Source: Clostridiaceae bacterium (lineage in GTDB: Bacteria; Bacillota; Clostridia; Saccharofermentanales; DTU023). From it: a stretch of 19,830 nt of DNA. Both the position numbers and the translations under genes were made by a program. The first letter of the stretch is position 1. Each line of letters opens with the position of its first letter. Positions 1 to 6,483 of this stretch are shown here, piece by piece. Below the pieces are notes generated by a model that was not told the origin of the DNA, made no database searches, and was given only the letters and a program-made list of their open reading frames with translations. The stretch lies in NCBI GenBank assembly GCA_012798865.1, contig JAAZMK010000120.1, positions 1-19,830 of the forward strand, read 5' to 3'.

Positions 1-695
1 CCAATGCCCTTCTCAACATGAATCCTGTAATCGTCCAGGGAGCCTGTCAAATCGATTTGGCTCGATCCGACCCCCAACTTGAAAGCATTTCTTCCCAATA
101 GTGTGCCGGAAAATTCAAGATCACCAACACCCATGTCCAATTCCAGATTGTTAAAATGACTCTTCCTGATAGAAAGTTTCCCCACACCGGCATCAATGAG
201 CGCGTTGTCGGTTGCAGCTACATTTTGCATCACAACTTTTCCTGCGCCGAAATTCACATCGATCACTTTTGCCCGTATGTCTTCCAGATCCGTTTTCCCC
301 GCACCTGTACTTATGTGCACTTCATCAAATACCGTGCCTTCGGGGATGAAAAGTCTAAGCACGGCATCGCCATTTCCGGAGAGGAAAAATCTTTTCTTAT
401 CCTTTACGAAAAGCTCATTCTCATTCTCCAAGACTGTTAAATCCTTACAGTTGCTTTCCACCCTAAAAACAGCATCCGGGGCTGTCAAGATCTCGAGATC
501 TACTTGATGAACTTCAATCTTCAAGACTTTAATCTCGTTTCCTATCTCAAATGTCTTAAATTCACGAGTGGCATTTGAAGACAACACGGGTAAAAAGTAC
601 GACAAAAGTCGCATAAACCCCGCTAACACACCAACGACCAATAAGACAGCTAGCGCGATAGCGGCATATTTTATTATATAATGCCAAGATTTCAT
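1..695 (-). CDS. DUF4097-type putative adhesin-like membrane protein (partial, 3' end beyond window)
   Basis: The frame is open from an ATG at 695 to the left edge, giving 231 residues of an incomplete protein. Residues about 8-27 form a hydrophobic membrane anchor. The rest is a run of short beta-strand-like repeats with alternating V/I/L and recurring G-A-G-K and G-V-G-K turns, as in the DUF4097 beta-helix family often found beside LiaF, PspC and PadR genes. The start overlaps the stop of the upstream LiaF-like gene by ATGA, so the two are translationally coupled and surely one operon. The likely topology is one N-terminal anchor with the beta domain outside or at the membrane. No enzymatic residues are evident. 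The family has no settled biochemical function; a role in envelope stress sensing is inferred from its partner. Confidence 0.8.
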   Translation of the reverse strand, partial: MKSWHYIIKYAAIALAVLLVVGVLAGFMRLLSYFLPVLSSNATREFKTFEIGNEIKVLKIEVHQVDLEILTAPDAVFRVESNCKDLTVLENENELFVKDKKRFFLSGNGDAVLRLFIPEGTVFDEVHISTGAGKTDLEDIRAKVIDVNFGAGKVVMQNVAATDNALIDAGVGKLSIRKSHFNNLELDMGVGDLEFSGTLLGRNAFKLGVGSSQIDLTGSLDDYRIHVEKGI

Positions 696-1396
696 GTGAT
701 GTCGATACCTCCAAAGACACTGCTTGCCCTGATATACAAGGTTATTTTCTTATCTTGCAGATTGTCGGACGTAACTGTTTTTTGTCTCTTGTCCGAGACA
801 CCTCCGAAAAACGTCTCGGAAGCAATCTCAACGTGCACATGATCGGGAACTTTTATACTGATGCCCGCGAAGACGACTGACGCAGTAATGACGCAATCTT
901 CTTCAATGATCGCATATCGAAGGTCGCACGAAATACTTCCAAAAACGGCATCCAATTCAGCACCTCTAAAAACTTGTCCGCTAAAATCGATCTTGTGCCC
1001 TGAAAAAGCCGCCGTATCTTTTACGGGAACCTGCTTATCGTGCTTCAGTTGTTCAATTCTCTCATGTGTTCCGCGACGCCACGAGGAAGGGAAAATCAGC
1101 TTCAGACCGATCAAAACGATAATAATCGGAATTAGCAACTTCCAAATCAACGAGAAATCAAGAATGCCTTGAGCCGAAAGAAGCAAGGCTACACCGATAC
1201 CAAGACCGAATAAACTCCCCAACTTGTCGCGATTGCTGAACAAACCGACAAAAGATGGAACGATAATGAAGAGCGCCCACCATCCGTTAAAAAAGATTTT
1301 AATATCGGCTATACCTAGGACCTTCAACGCGAAGACGACACCTATCGCCACCAATGCAAGACCCCAAAGGATTCTAGCTATTTTTCTATTATTCAT
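692..1396 (-). CDS. LiaF-like envelope stress membrane protein
   Basis: The protein has 234 residues. Residues 8-27, 38-54, 59-76 and 84-103 are four hydrophobic segments, matching the LiaF N-terminal membrane domain. A basic linker follows, and residues about 135-234 are a soluble beta domain with V-F-G-S, A-G-I-S-I-K-V-P and G-G-V-S-D-K-R motifs typical of the LiaF C-terminal (DUF2154) fold. I chose ATG 1396 rather than the in-frame TTG at 1417, because GGAGAAGAAGG lies just upstream of 1396 and inside the longer version. In Bacillus, LiaF restrains the LiaSR two-component system that responds to cell-wall antibiotics. No liaR or liaS is visible here, so the partner regulator must be elsewhere or absent. 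The gene is coupled to the DUF4097 gene by a 4-base overlap. Confidence 0.82.
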   Translation of the reverse strand: MNNRKIARILWGLALVAIGVVFALKVLGIADIKIFFNGWWALFIIVPSFVGLFSNRDKLGSLFGLGIGVALLLSAQGILDFSLIWKLLIPIIIVLIGLKLIFPSSWRRGTHERIEQLKHDKQVPVKDTAAFSGHKIDFSGQVFRGAELDAVFGSISCDLRYAIIEEDCVITASVVFAGISIKVPDHVHVEIASETFFGGVSDKRQKTVTSDNLQDKKITLYIRASSVFGGIDIT

Positions 1397-1609
1397 AATC
1401 CTTCTTCTCCAAAACAAAAGATAGTATTCAGCAAGAGGGGGTGTCTTACAGTGTTTCTATTGCCTTCTCCCCTTCTCACAGTTCCATTATTACACAGACA
1501 AGTCAAATGAAATGTGCCAAAAGTAATGTATTGATTCATTGTTAGGACATATTTGTGAAAGATTAAAATTTAAGTAAAAGAACACCCGGGAGTCTTTGGG
1601 AAGATGAAG

Positions 1610-1641
1610 CTCAAAATCCCTTGGAATCAATGGATTTTGAG
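1610..1641. repeat. 10-bp perfect inverted repeat
   Basis: CTCAAAATCC (1610-1619) and GGATTTTGAG (1632-1641) are exact reverse complements around a 12-base loop. No T-run follows on either strand, so it does not look like an intrinsic terminator. It may be an RNA hairpin or a protein-binding site. Confidence 0.6.
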
Positions 1642-1717
1642 AATAGAAAATAGGTTTCTGACTTGCTGACAAAAACAACTGCCATATCTTTTGGGAAAGA
1701 AAAACTCATATTGATAG

Positions 1718-1751
1718 AAAAAGCATACTCTCAGCAAATTTTACTAGAGTA
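1718..1751 (-). terminator. Weak candidate terminator after EAL-CBS-GGDEF gene
   Basis: On the minus strand TACTCT pairs with AGAGTA across a 14-base loop, followed three bases later by TTTTT. The stem is short and AT-rich. It lies just after the stop codon at 1760, which is the main reason to list it. Confidence 0.35.
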
Positions 1752-1759
1752 ATTTATCC

Positions 1760-3595
1760 TTATACGATAATAACCGCATTGCCTCTTTGTTGCTTGCACT
1801 GTTTTTTAACCTCTGCGATCGCTTTAGACAAAGCACTGCTTTCAGTGAAAACTCTTTCTTGGTTTGTCACGACAGCCATAGACAAAGTGGTAATCGGAAA
1901 GTTATCCGTGAATCCGTGCCGGTCTTTAGCCATGATATAGCCGCGCTCCCAATCCAATGAGGAATATAGAGGTTGAATCAGGTTAAAAAAGGTATTAATA
2001 ATACTGTCACATAGATTTTGTATGCTTTCGATATCGCGATGTCGAGTAACAATTACAAAATCGTCCCCCCCTATATGCCCCATAAAATCATCCTTGGCAC
2101 AGCATTGCATCATGGCTTGCGCTAAAGTCTTCAACATGGAGTCTCCGTTGGGGAAGCCATAGACATCGTTATAAGCTTTAAAATTATCCAAATCCAAATA
2201 AATGATAGCGTAGGGTTCCGATCCTCTAATCACTGATTCGATTGTGAATTGTATGGTGTTGTTGCCGGGAAGCCCCGTAAGCGGACTTGCATCGGCAGCC
2301 CTCTTTTCACGCATATCGATGGCAGCAAGCAGCAAATCCCTAACGGTGACAACTCCCTTATATTTCCCCTGTTCGGTGACAATGATGGCATCATAAACGC
2401 TGTCAAGATTCCTAGCCATGGCCTTATTCGCCGTTTCATCCACAGTAGTGCTTGAGTCTACCGTCATGTACTCCCAGTTTAATAATTCATTTACGAAGCG
2501 ACGACAGTTCAGTGAGTAACCATATTGCCCGCTAAAACATCCAAGCAAATAATTTCGGGTAAGAATTCCGTGGACATTGCCTTCATCATCCGTGACGCAC
2601 ACCTCTGTCATCTCAGGGGCTCGTCTCATTTGTTCATAAACCGAGAGTGCCTTGTCATAGGGCGCAACCGTCTCCTTGCGTTTGCAAATAGCTCCCACTG
2701 TCTCTACTCCCGGAAGCAACGGAAGAGGAGATTGATTTTTTTGGCGCACCTGCCGGATCATAACCTCCACATCTGCCGGTAAAACCTGAAATTTCCCGTC
2801 CGGACAAGCTAAAAAGCATCCTTGCCCGTAATCCACATCTAAATCGATGAGAGTAGTCAGTTCCTCTTTTGTCTCGATTCCTTCGGCAATAACCTGAATA
2901 CCGGATTCCCTGCAGAACTTAACAATACCCAAAACAACTGAACGCTTTTTGCTATCTTTGTGGATTCCTCTCACGATAGACATATCTATTTTTATAAAAT
3001 CAGGAGAAAAGGAACACACCCGTACCAGACCTGAATAACCTGTGCCGAAGTCGTCAACCGCTACCTTAAAGCCTTGACTCTGATAATGATCGAGCACCTT
3101 GGTGAAAACATCGGGCGAGTTAATCGAACTTTTTTCCGTAATTTCAAAAATAATATCCTCAGAATTCAATCCCAAACTCAAAAGCTTATTTTTTGTAAAT
3201 CCCGTAATAAATTCACTGTCATAGATGATATTGGGATCCACATTTAGGGAGAGCTTCATTCGAGCCGGTTTTAGATTCGCGCCCTTTAGCGCCTGAGTAC
3301 GACAAAGCATCTCAAATTCCCATAATTTATTGGCTCTAGTCGCCTCTTCAAAAAGTTCCTCTATGTTCAAATGACAATCGGGTAGAGTGACGCGACTCAG
3401 AGCTTCATAGCCGTAAATCACACCGTTTTGAAGAGATACAATGGGTTGGTACACAGGGCGAATACATTGTCCATCCAAAATATCCTCTATCAATGGACTG
3501 ATTGGATTCGAGCGTACGATTTTTTCTGTAGGCTCATGAAGCAATCCTGTATTCCCCTCCTGTTTGCGTTTTTTTCTTAGCAACCTGCCCAACAT
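1760..3595 (-). CDS. EAL-CBS-GGDEF cyclic-di-GMP hybrid enzyme
   Basis: The protein has 611 residues and no membrane segments. The EAL domain is at about 33-285 with apparently complete catalytic residues: E64 of Y-E-A-L-S-R, N118, E151, D181-D182 of V-D-D-F-G-T-G-Y-S, K202, E238 and Q258. A CBS pair follows at about 300-425, then a GGDEF domain at about 435-605 with G-G-D-D-F at 509-513. The active-site signature is intact apart from the conservative D for E. The inhibitory RxxD site is not conserved: the R position is A500, although D503 is kept. An active phosphodiesterase is therefore likely and cyclase activity is possible. In such hybrids the GGDEF domain may instead only bind GTP to regulate EAL, and the CBS pair probably senses an adenine nucleotide. 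ATG 3595 follows AAGGA at 11-base spacing. The gene sits next to a prepilin gene, and pili are a common c-di-GMP target. Confidence 0.93.
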   Translation of the reverse strand: MLGRLLRKKRKQEGNTGLLHEPTEKIVRSNPISPLIEDILDGQCIRPVYQPIVSLQNGVIYGYEALSRVTLPDCHLNIEELFEEATRANKLWEFEMLCRTQALKGANLKPARMKLSLNVDPNIIYDSEFITGFTKNKLLSLGLNSEDIIFEITEKSSINSPDVFTKVLDHYQSQGFKVAVDDFGTGYSGLVRVCSFSPDFIKIDMSIVRGIHKDSKKRSVVLGIVKFCRESGIQVIAEGIETKEELTTLIDLDVDYGQGCFLACPDGKFQVLPADVEVMIRQVRQKNQSPLPLLPGVETVGAICKRKETVAPYDKALSVYEQMRRAPEMTEVCVTDDEGNVHGILTRNYLLGCFSGQYGYSLNCRRFVNELLNWEYMTVDSSTTVDETANKAMARNLDSVYDAIIVTEQGKYKGVVTVRDLLLAAIDMREKRAADASPLTGLPGNNTIQFTIESVIRGSEPYAIIYLDLDNFKAYNDVYGFPNGDSMLKTLAQAMMQCCAKDDFMGHIGGDDFVIVTRHRDIESIQNLCDSIINTFFNLIQPLYSSLDWERGYIMAKDRHGFTDNFPITTLSMAVVTNQERVFTESSALSKAIAEVKKQCKQQRGNAVIIV

Positions 3596-3613
3596 ATTTA
3601 TTAGTTCCTTTCA

Positions 3614-3651
3614 CACAGTGTTTACGGTCGTTTAGAAAGTTTAGCACTGTG
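3614..3651. repeat. 7-bp inverted repeat upstream of the c-di-GMP gene
   Basis: CACAGTG (3614-3620) and CACTGTG (3645-3651) are exact reverse complements 24 bases apart, just ahead of the ribosome site of the gene that starts at 3595. The spacer holds a direct repeat of CTAAAC on the minus strand. It could be a leader hairpin or a pair of half-sites; no clear promoter was found around it. Confidence 0.45.
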
Positions 3652-3757
3652 ATGTAAAAGGATTGTAAGCGTCAATGCAAAAATAAGGGAGATTTCTCCA
3701 TCACAAACACATCGTCTCCTGCTCAAACGCGTTGAAATCGACGACTTATCGCACACG

Positions 3758-3795
3758 AAAAAGGCGACAGACTTTCTGTCAAAATCTGCCGCCTT
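3758..3795 (-). terminator. Intrinsic terminator of the prepilin gene
   Basis: Read on the minus strand, AAGGCGGCAGA pairs with TCTGTCGCCTT over 11 bp with one G-U wobble and a 13-base loop, and ends in a run of five T. The wobble would be an A-C mismatch on the plus strand, so the minus orientation fits. It lies about 80 bases after the prepilin stop codon. Confidence 0.85.
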
Positions 3796-3872
3796 ATCCG
3801 GAATAATTTATGTATTGAAAGGAGAATAACCTATGGGTGTAAATTGAGGTGTATAGGCGCTAGCTATCAATC

Positions 3873-4325
3873 TCACCTCCACTTTGCGGGGTCATATTGC
3901 GCGGCCCACCAGATCAAAGCCTCGGGACCGTAGTCCTCACTGACTTCATAATCATCGACATATATATGGGCGTTTATACCTTCGCTAGGATTACCGTTCC
4001 GATCCGTTCCGCCATTTTTATTATAAGCCTGTCCGTAAAATTTATATATTGAAACCCCACCTTCGGCATCAAAATCAATCTTTTCAATAAATGTATTGCT
4101 TACGATGTCGTAAACTGCTAGCGGTCCGGGCTTTATGCCCGTCGTCAGCTCCTGAACTGCAAATGCGGTTTGAGCATTCCGCATGATTACAGCATCCGCA
4201 GCGACTCGGGCTTTCTCTACCACGCCATGATAAACGGGAATAGCAATCGCTACGAGGACGGCGATGATTGCGACCACGATAAGTACTTCCATTAGAGTAA
4301 AACCATTTTGCTTTCTGATTTTCAC
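3873..4325 (-). CDS. Type IV prepilin / pseudopilin
   Basis: The protein has 150 residues. It opens with a short basic leader ending K-Q-N-G, then F-T-L-M-E and a hydrophobic helix to about residue 32: the class III (type IV) prepilin signal. Cleavage is expected between G8 and F9, and E13 is the conserved mature Glu5. The C-terminal globular part is acidic, rich in Y and G, has no cysteine pair and ends in a tryptophan-rich tail. I set the start at GTG 4325, because GGGAG sits nine bases upstream; the in-frame TTG at 4334 directly abuts that site and cannot use it. No pilus ATPase, platform protein, prepilin peptidase or second pilin is in the window, so assembly must rely on genes elsewhere. 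The terminator just downstream and the promoter-like sequence upstream suggest a single-gene transcript. Confidence 0.9.
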   Translation of the reverse strand: MKIRKQNGFTLMEVLIVVAIIAVLVAIAIPVYHGVVEKARVAADAVIMRNAQTAFAVQELTTGIKPGPLAVYDIVSNTFIEKIDFDAEGGVSIYKFYGQAYNKNGGTDRNGNPSEGINAHIYVDDYEVSEDYGPEALIWWAAQYDPAKWR

Positions 4326-4391
4326 TTCAATCAACTCCCATATTCATATTAGAAAGTCTTACATTCATTTTTTACATTGCGCACCGTTAGC

Positions 4392-4420
4392 AGTATATCG
4401 GGCACCTCTGCAAAATGCAA
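4392..4420 (-). promoter_or_regulatory. Candidate promoter of the prepilin gene
   Basis: On the minus strand TTGCAT (4415-4420) and TATACT (4392-4397) are separated by exactly 17 bases. The -10 is 5 of 6 to consensus, the -35 only 3 of 6. The predicted start lies about 60 bases before the GTG. Confidence 0.45.
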
Positions 4421-4614
4421 TGCAAATGTTACTTTTATACTGCGTATCCAGGAAAACAGCTGAATGCCGCCTACAACTATAATTATTTGAATGAGTCGGG
4501 AATATGAGTTAAAGATGATTGTTATGATTGCTATTGTTGCATTTTTCCCTGATTCGGAATGGTATAAGTAGACTGAATATAGTAGCGTCTATTACATAAA
4601 TTCACCGTATATAT

Positions 4615-4651
4615 AAAATAGAACCGCCAATGGCGTAACCACTGACGGTTC
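4615..4651 (-). terminator. Intrinsic terminator of the LPXTG surface protein gene
   Basis: On the minus strand GAACCGTCAGTGG pairs with CCATTGGCGGTTC over 13 bp with two G-U wobbles and a five-base loop TTACG, followed by TATTTTATAT. Both wobbles become A-C mismatches on the other strand, which orients it. It lies about 100 bases after the stop codon at 4751. Confidence 0.8.
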
Positions 4652-4750
4652 CTAAAATATTATTGTTATTCACTGTTCTATTGACGGGGAGCATAACAAT
4701 TTTGAAACAGCTCCCTTTATCAATTACTTATCCTAGCAGTCGGTTATAAG

Positions 4751-5899
4751 CTAATCTCTATGCTTCGACATTATCTTCTTGCGTTCTAATAGGATTAATC
4801 CACCTGCGAAGAAGAACATCAGTGCAAACCATGGGTAATGTCCGCTACTCTCTCCCGTTGTTGGCAGATCATCGCTTGGTTGAGTTTCCTCAATATCTGG
4901 TTCTTTGATTATAAGCAAATAGATCGAAGAAGAGCCTGTTTTAGAAACAATTTCAACTATGTGACTACCTTCAGGCAGAGTCTCAAGGAATTCCGGTTTG
5001 AAAGAAATGGTCGTTGAGCCTTCTTTATCTTTTACATCATAGTTTGATTCATCTACAGTTTCATCGTCTACCTTGACATGTGAAAAGTCATCAGAAGGAG
5101 TATCTGTATCGAAGGTCGCGGGCGATTTTGTACCCTTGGTCCATTCCTGAATTTCTGACTCTATCGGCGCTTCCGAGTCATCCTTTTCAAGCCCGCATCT
5201 GCCACAGACCAAAACTGACACTCCGGGTTCCGTACTGGTGGGCATTTTCTTGACCTTCCGCTCCCACTTGTGTCCGAGGGCAGGGATTTCCTCATCGGGA
5301 CCCTGCTCCTTACAGTATTTGCAGCTTTTGCTCTTCAAGCCCGTCTCGGTACAGGTGGGCTCTTTGATTACTTTTGTCTCCCATTCGTGTTTCCCGTCGG
5401 GACTATCCGAGCTCGGACATTCAGGCGGCGATGTTCCATAAGGCGTCACACTCACGATATTCGAGTCTTGGTCAAGTATTACTTCGTACAGATTCGACCA
5501 CTCGGAATGTACACCCCATTCAGTAGCATGAGTGAACCTGACTCCCACATATACTGTCTCATTTGCCAAGTCAATACCCGGAGGACCCGAATACAGTTCA
5601 GGATGTGCAAAGTCTATAGATGTCTCGTTTTCCGGATTGGTAATCTCACCACATAATGCAGTATTCATCATGTCCGTGGATAACGATACCTCCCATTCAG
5701 TATTCCATCCATCAGGCGGCCAAACCCACGACAAAAGAAGGGTACTCGGATAACTTGGGTTGACACCCGTCGTAAGACTCGGTGGAGACGGCGGTGTTGG
5801 CGTCGACTCCGCAAACACTTCGCTCGGCATGCCCGGAAGGAGCGCCATCAGCGTGAATACAAGCACAAGCAACCATACTAACGTCCTATTATTCTTCAT
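4751..5899 (-). CDS. LPXTG-anchored cell-surface protein
   Basis: The protein has 382 residues. A signal peptide covers 1-30 (basic start, leucine-rich core, V-F-A before E31) and a Pro/Thr-rich stretch covers 32-42. Residues about 43-145 look like a fibronectin-III-type beta domain. Two H-E-W/H-K-W repeats follow, the first with C183, C193 and C196, the second keeping only C232 and C235. These cysteine-bearing repeats are common in clostridial surface proteins. Residues about 252-332 match the X2-like Ig module (V-K-V-D-D, S-N-Y, G-S-T, L-E-T-L-P-E-G-S-H). The C-terminus has sortase signal L-P-T-T-G at 345-349, a hydrophobic stretch and a basic tail. Sortase should link it to peptidoglycan. 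The start at 5899 has AGGAG nine bases upstream. No sortase gene is nearby. The ligand is unknown. Confidence 0.92.
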   Translation of the reverse strand: MKNNRTLVWLLVLVFTLMALLPGMPSEVFAESTPTPPSPPSLTTGVNPSYPSTLLLSWVWPPDGWNTEWEVSLSTDMMNTALCGEITNPENETSIDFAHPELYSGPPGIDLANETVYVGVRFTHATEWGVHSEWSNLYEVILDQDSNIVSVTPYGTSPPECPSSDSPDGKHEWETKVIKEPTCTETGLKSKSCKYCKEQGPDEEIPALGHKWERKVKKMPTSTEPGVSVLVCGRCGLEKDDSEAPIESEIQEWTKGTKSPATFDTDTPSDDFSHVKVDDETVDESNYDVKDKEGSTTISFKPEFLETLPEGSHIVEIVSKTGSSSIYLLIIKEPDIEETQPSDDLPTTGESSGHYPWFALMFFFAGGLILLERKKIMSKHRD

Positions 5900-6012
5900 T
5901 TTTTAGATCTCCTTGTCATGTGTACACTCCCTCAACTAAGAAGTGTTGTTTTTGAACTAGCTTCATTGACATGCTTTACTAACGAGCAATCGCTCTCTCA
6001 AAGTACAATTTC

Positions 6013-6041
6013 ACTTTATGGTAATGGAACAATTGATTCAA
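6013..6041 (-). promoter_or_regulatory. Candidate promoter of the LPXTG gene
   Basis: On the minus strand TTGAAT (6036-6041) and TAAAGT (6013-6018) are spaced by exactly 17 bases, each 4 of 6 to consensus. This implies an untranslated leader of roughly 105 bases. The 10-bp phased repeats begin seven bases upstream of the -35, the usual place for an activator of a weak promoter. Confidence 0.5.
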
Positions 6042-6042
6042 C

Positions 6043-6082
6043 ATACTCGGTCACATTCGGTCGTTTTTGGTCGCATTCGGTC
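6043..6082 (-). repeat. Four tandem 10-bp direct repeats upstream of the LPXTG promoter
   Basis: GGTC occurs at 6049, 6059, 6069 and 6079, exactly 10 bases apart; on the minus strand each unit reads GACC followed by GA or AA. All four copies therefore face the same side of the helix and end beside the candidate -35. The arrangement suggests cooperative binding of a dimeric regulator. No known box family matches clearly. Confidence 0.7.
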
Positions 6083-6099
6083 ATCAGGCATCTTAATTA

Positions 6100-6115
6100 T
6101 GTGCCACTGGGCACA
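6100..6115. repeat. 16-bp palindrome
   Basis: TGTGCC and GGCACA are perfect inverted arms around ACTG. The site lies just upstream of the phased repeats in the LPXTG control region and is the size of a typical dimer operator. Confidence 0.5.
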
Positions 6116-6176
6116 CCACATCATACAAAGCTTTTTTCGTATTGACATTCAATTTTTGGCATGAGCTGAGGGCGCG

Positions 6177-6263
6177 ATGGCATCCGAAAAAGGCGAATAC
6201 AGCATGCTTTATCGTTTCAAAGACAGCAGCGAAATCGCGCTACACATTCCGGACAGAAAATGA
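6177..6263 (+). CDS. Possible 28-residue small protein
   Basis: The ATG at 6177 is preceded by GAGGG at about five bases and opens 28 codons ending in TGA. The product is charged (several K, E, D, R), soluble, with no signal or membrane segment, and I recognise no family. It lies on the opposite strand to both neighbours, between the LPXTG control region and the tRNA terminator. A TTGACA at 6142-6147 could be a -35, but no matching -10 follows at the right distance. It could equally be a chance frame or a gene remnant. Confidence 0.25.
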   Translation: MASEKGEYSMLYRFKDSSEIALHIPDRK

Positions 6264-6274
6264 ACTCTCAAAAC

Positions 6275-6316
6275 AAAAAAGCAGTTACCAATACGGGAAA
6301 ACGTATCAATAACTGC
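6275..6316 (-). terminator. Strong intrinsic terminator after tRNA-Ala
   Basis: On the minus strand GCAGTTATTGATACG pairs with CGTATTGGTAACTGC over 15 bp, including three G-U wobbles, with a six-base loop, and six T follow. It starts ten bases after the tRNA CCA end. The wobbles only pair on the minus strand. Confidence 0.92.
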
Positions 6317-6325
6317 GTTTCAGGT

Positions 6326-6401
6326 TGGTGGACGATAAGAGATTCGAACTCTCGACCTCTGCGATGCGAACGCAGCGCTCTCCCAGCTGAGCTAATCGCC
6401 C
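6326..6401 (-). tRNA. tRNA-Ala (anticodon CGC)
   Basis: The 76 bases fold into a full cloverleaf. The acceptor GGGCGAT pairs with ATCGTCC, including the G3-U70 wobble that identifies alanine tRNA. The D stem is GCTC/GAGC, the anticodon stem CTGCG/CGCAG with loop TTCGCAT and anticodon CGC, and the T arm has loop TTCGAAT. The CCA end is encoded. It reads GCG codons. It has its own promoter and terminator candidates and is not part of a tRNA cluster in this window. Confidence 0.97.
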
Positions 6402-6431
6402 GTAAATGCCTATTTCGACAGGCACTTTGCC

Positions 6432-6459
6432 ATTTTAACATAGATTTTTGATTTGTCTA
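6432..6459 (-). promoter_or_regulatory. Candidate promoter of tRNA-Ala
   Basis: On the minus strand TAGACA (6454-6459) and TAAAAT (6432-6437) are separated by 16 bases, both 5 of 6 to consensus, and a TG lies one base before the -10 (extended -10). The predicted start is about 25 bases before the mature tRNA, and a small TGCCT/AGGCA hairpin (6407-6424) lies in the leader. Confidence 0.65.
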
Positions 6460-6483
6460 GAGAAGTTACCTCTGACCTCTATC

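Larger units (their letters stand above)
1397..1759. other. Intergenic region between LiaF-like gene and c-di-GMP enzyme
   Basis: This AT-rich 363-base stretch has no convincing gene. A 62-codon minus-strand frame (1490-1678) has no recognisable family and no good ribosome site. The region holds a 10-bp inverted repeat (1610-1641), a weak terminator-like hairpin after the c-di-GMP gene, and the upstream region of the LiaF-like gene, where I see no strong promoter match. Confidence 0.6.
4326..4750. other. AT-rich intergenic region between prepilin and LPXTG genes
   Basis: No gene was found on either strand in these 425 bases. The region holds the prepilin promoter candidate and the terminator of the LPXTG gene. 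I looked for a cyclic-di-GMP riboswitch (type I or II) ahead of the prepilin and saw no match to the conserved cores. Confidence 0.6.

Noticed and set aside
156..507. Two plus-strand frames near the left edge
   Set aside because: Both are antisense to the DUF4097 gene, which is coupled to its upstream neighbour.
1490..1678. 62-codon minus-strand frame in the gap before the LiaF-like gene
   Set aside because: No ribosome site, no recognisable family, and it contains the inverted repeat; probably chance.
4326..4620. Cyclic-di-GMP riboswitch ahead of the prepilin
   Set aside because: Suggested by the neighbouring c-di-GMP enzyme, but none of the conserved core sequences of type I or II was found.
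5270..5656. 128-codon plus-strand frame within the LPXTG gene
   Set aside because: Antisense to a protein with clear signal peptide, repeats and sorting signal.
6043..6082. CRISPR array
   Set aside because: The 10-bp units are contiguous with no spacers and far too short; they fit a regulator site.
6260..6451. 63-codon plus-strand frame across the tRNA
   Set aside because: It is the translated complement of tRNA-Ala and its terminator, a well-known annotation artefact.
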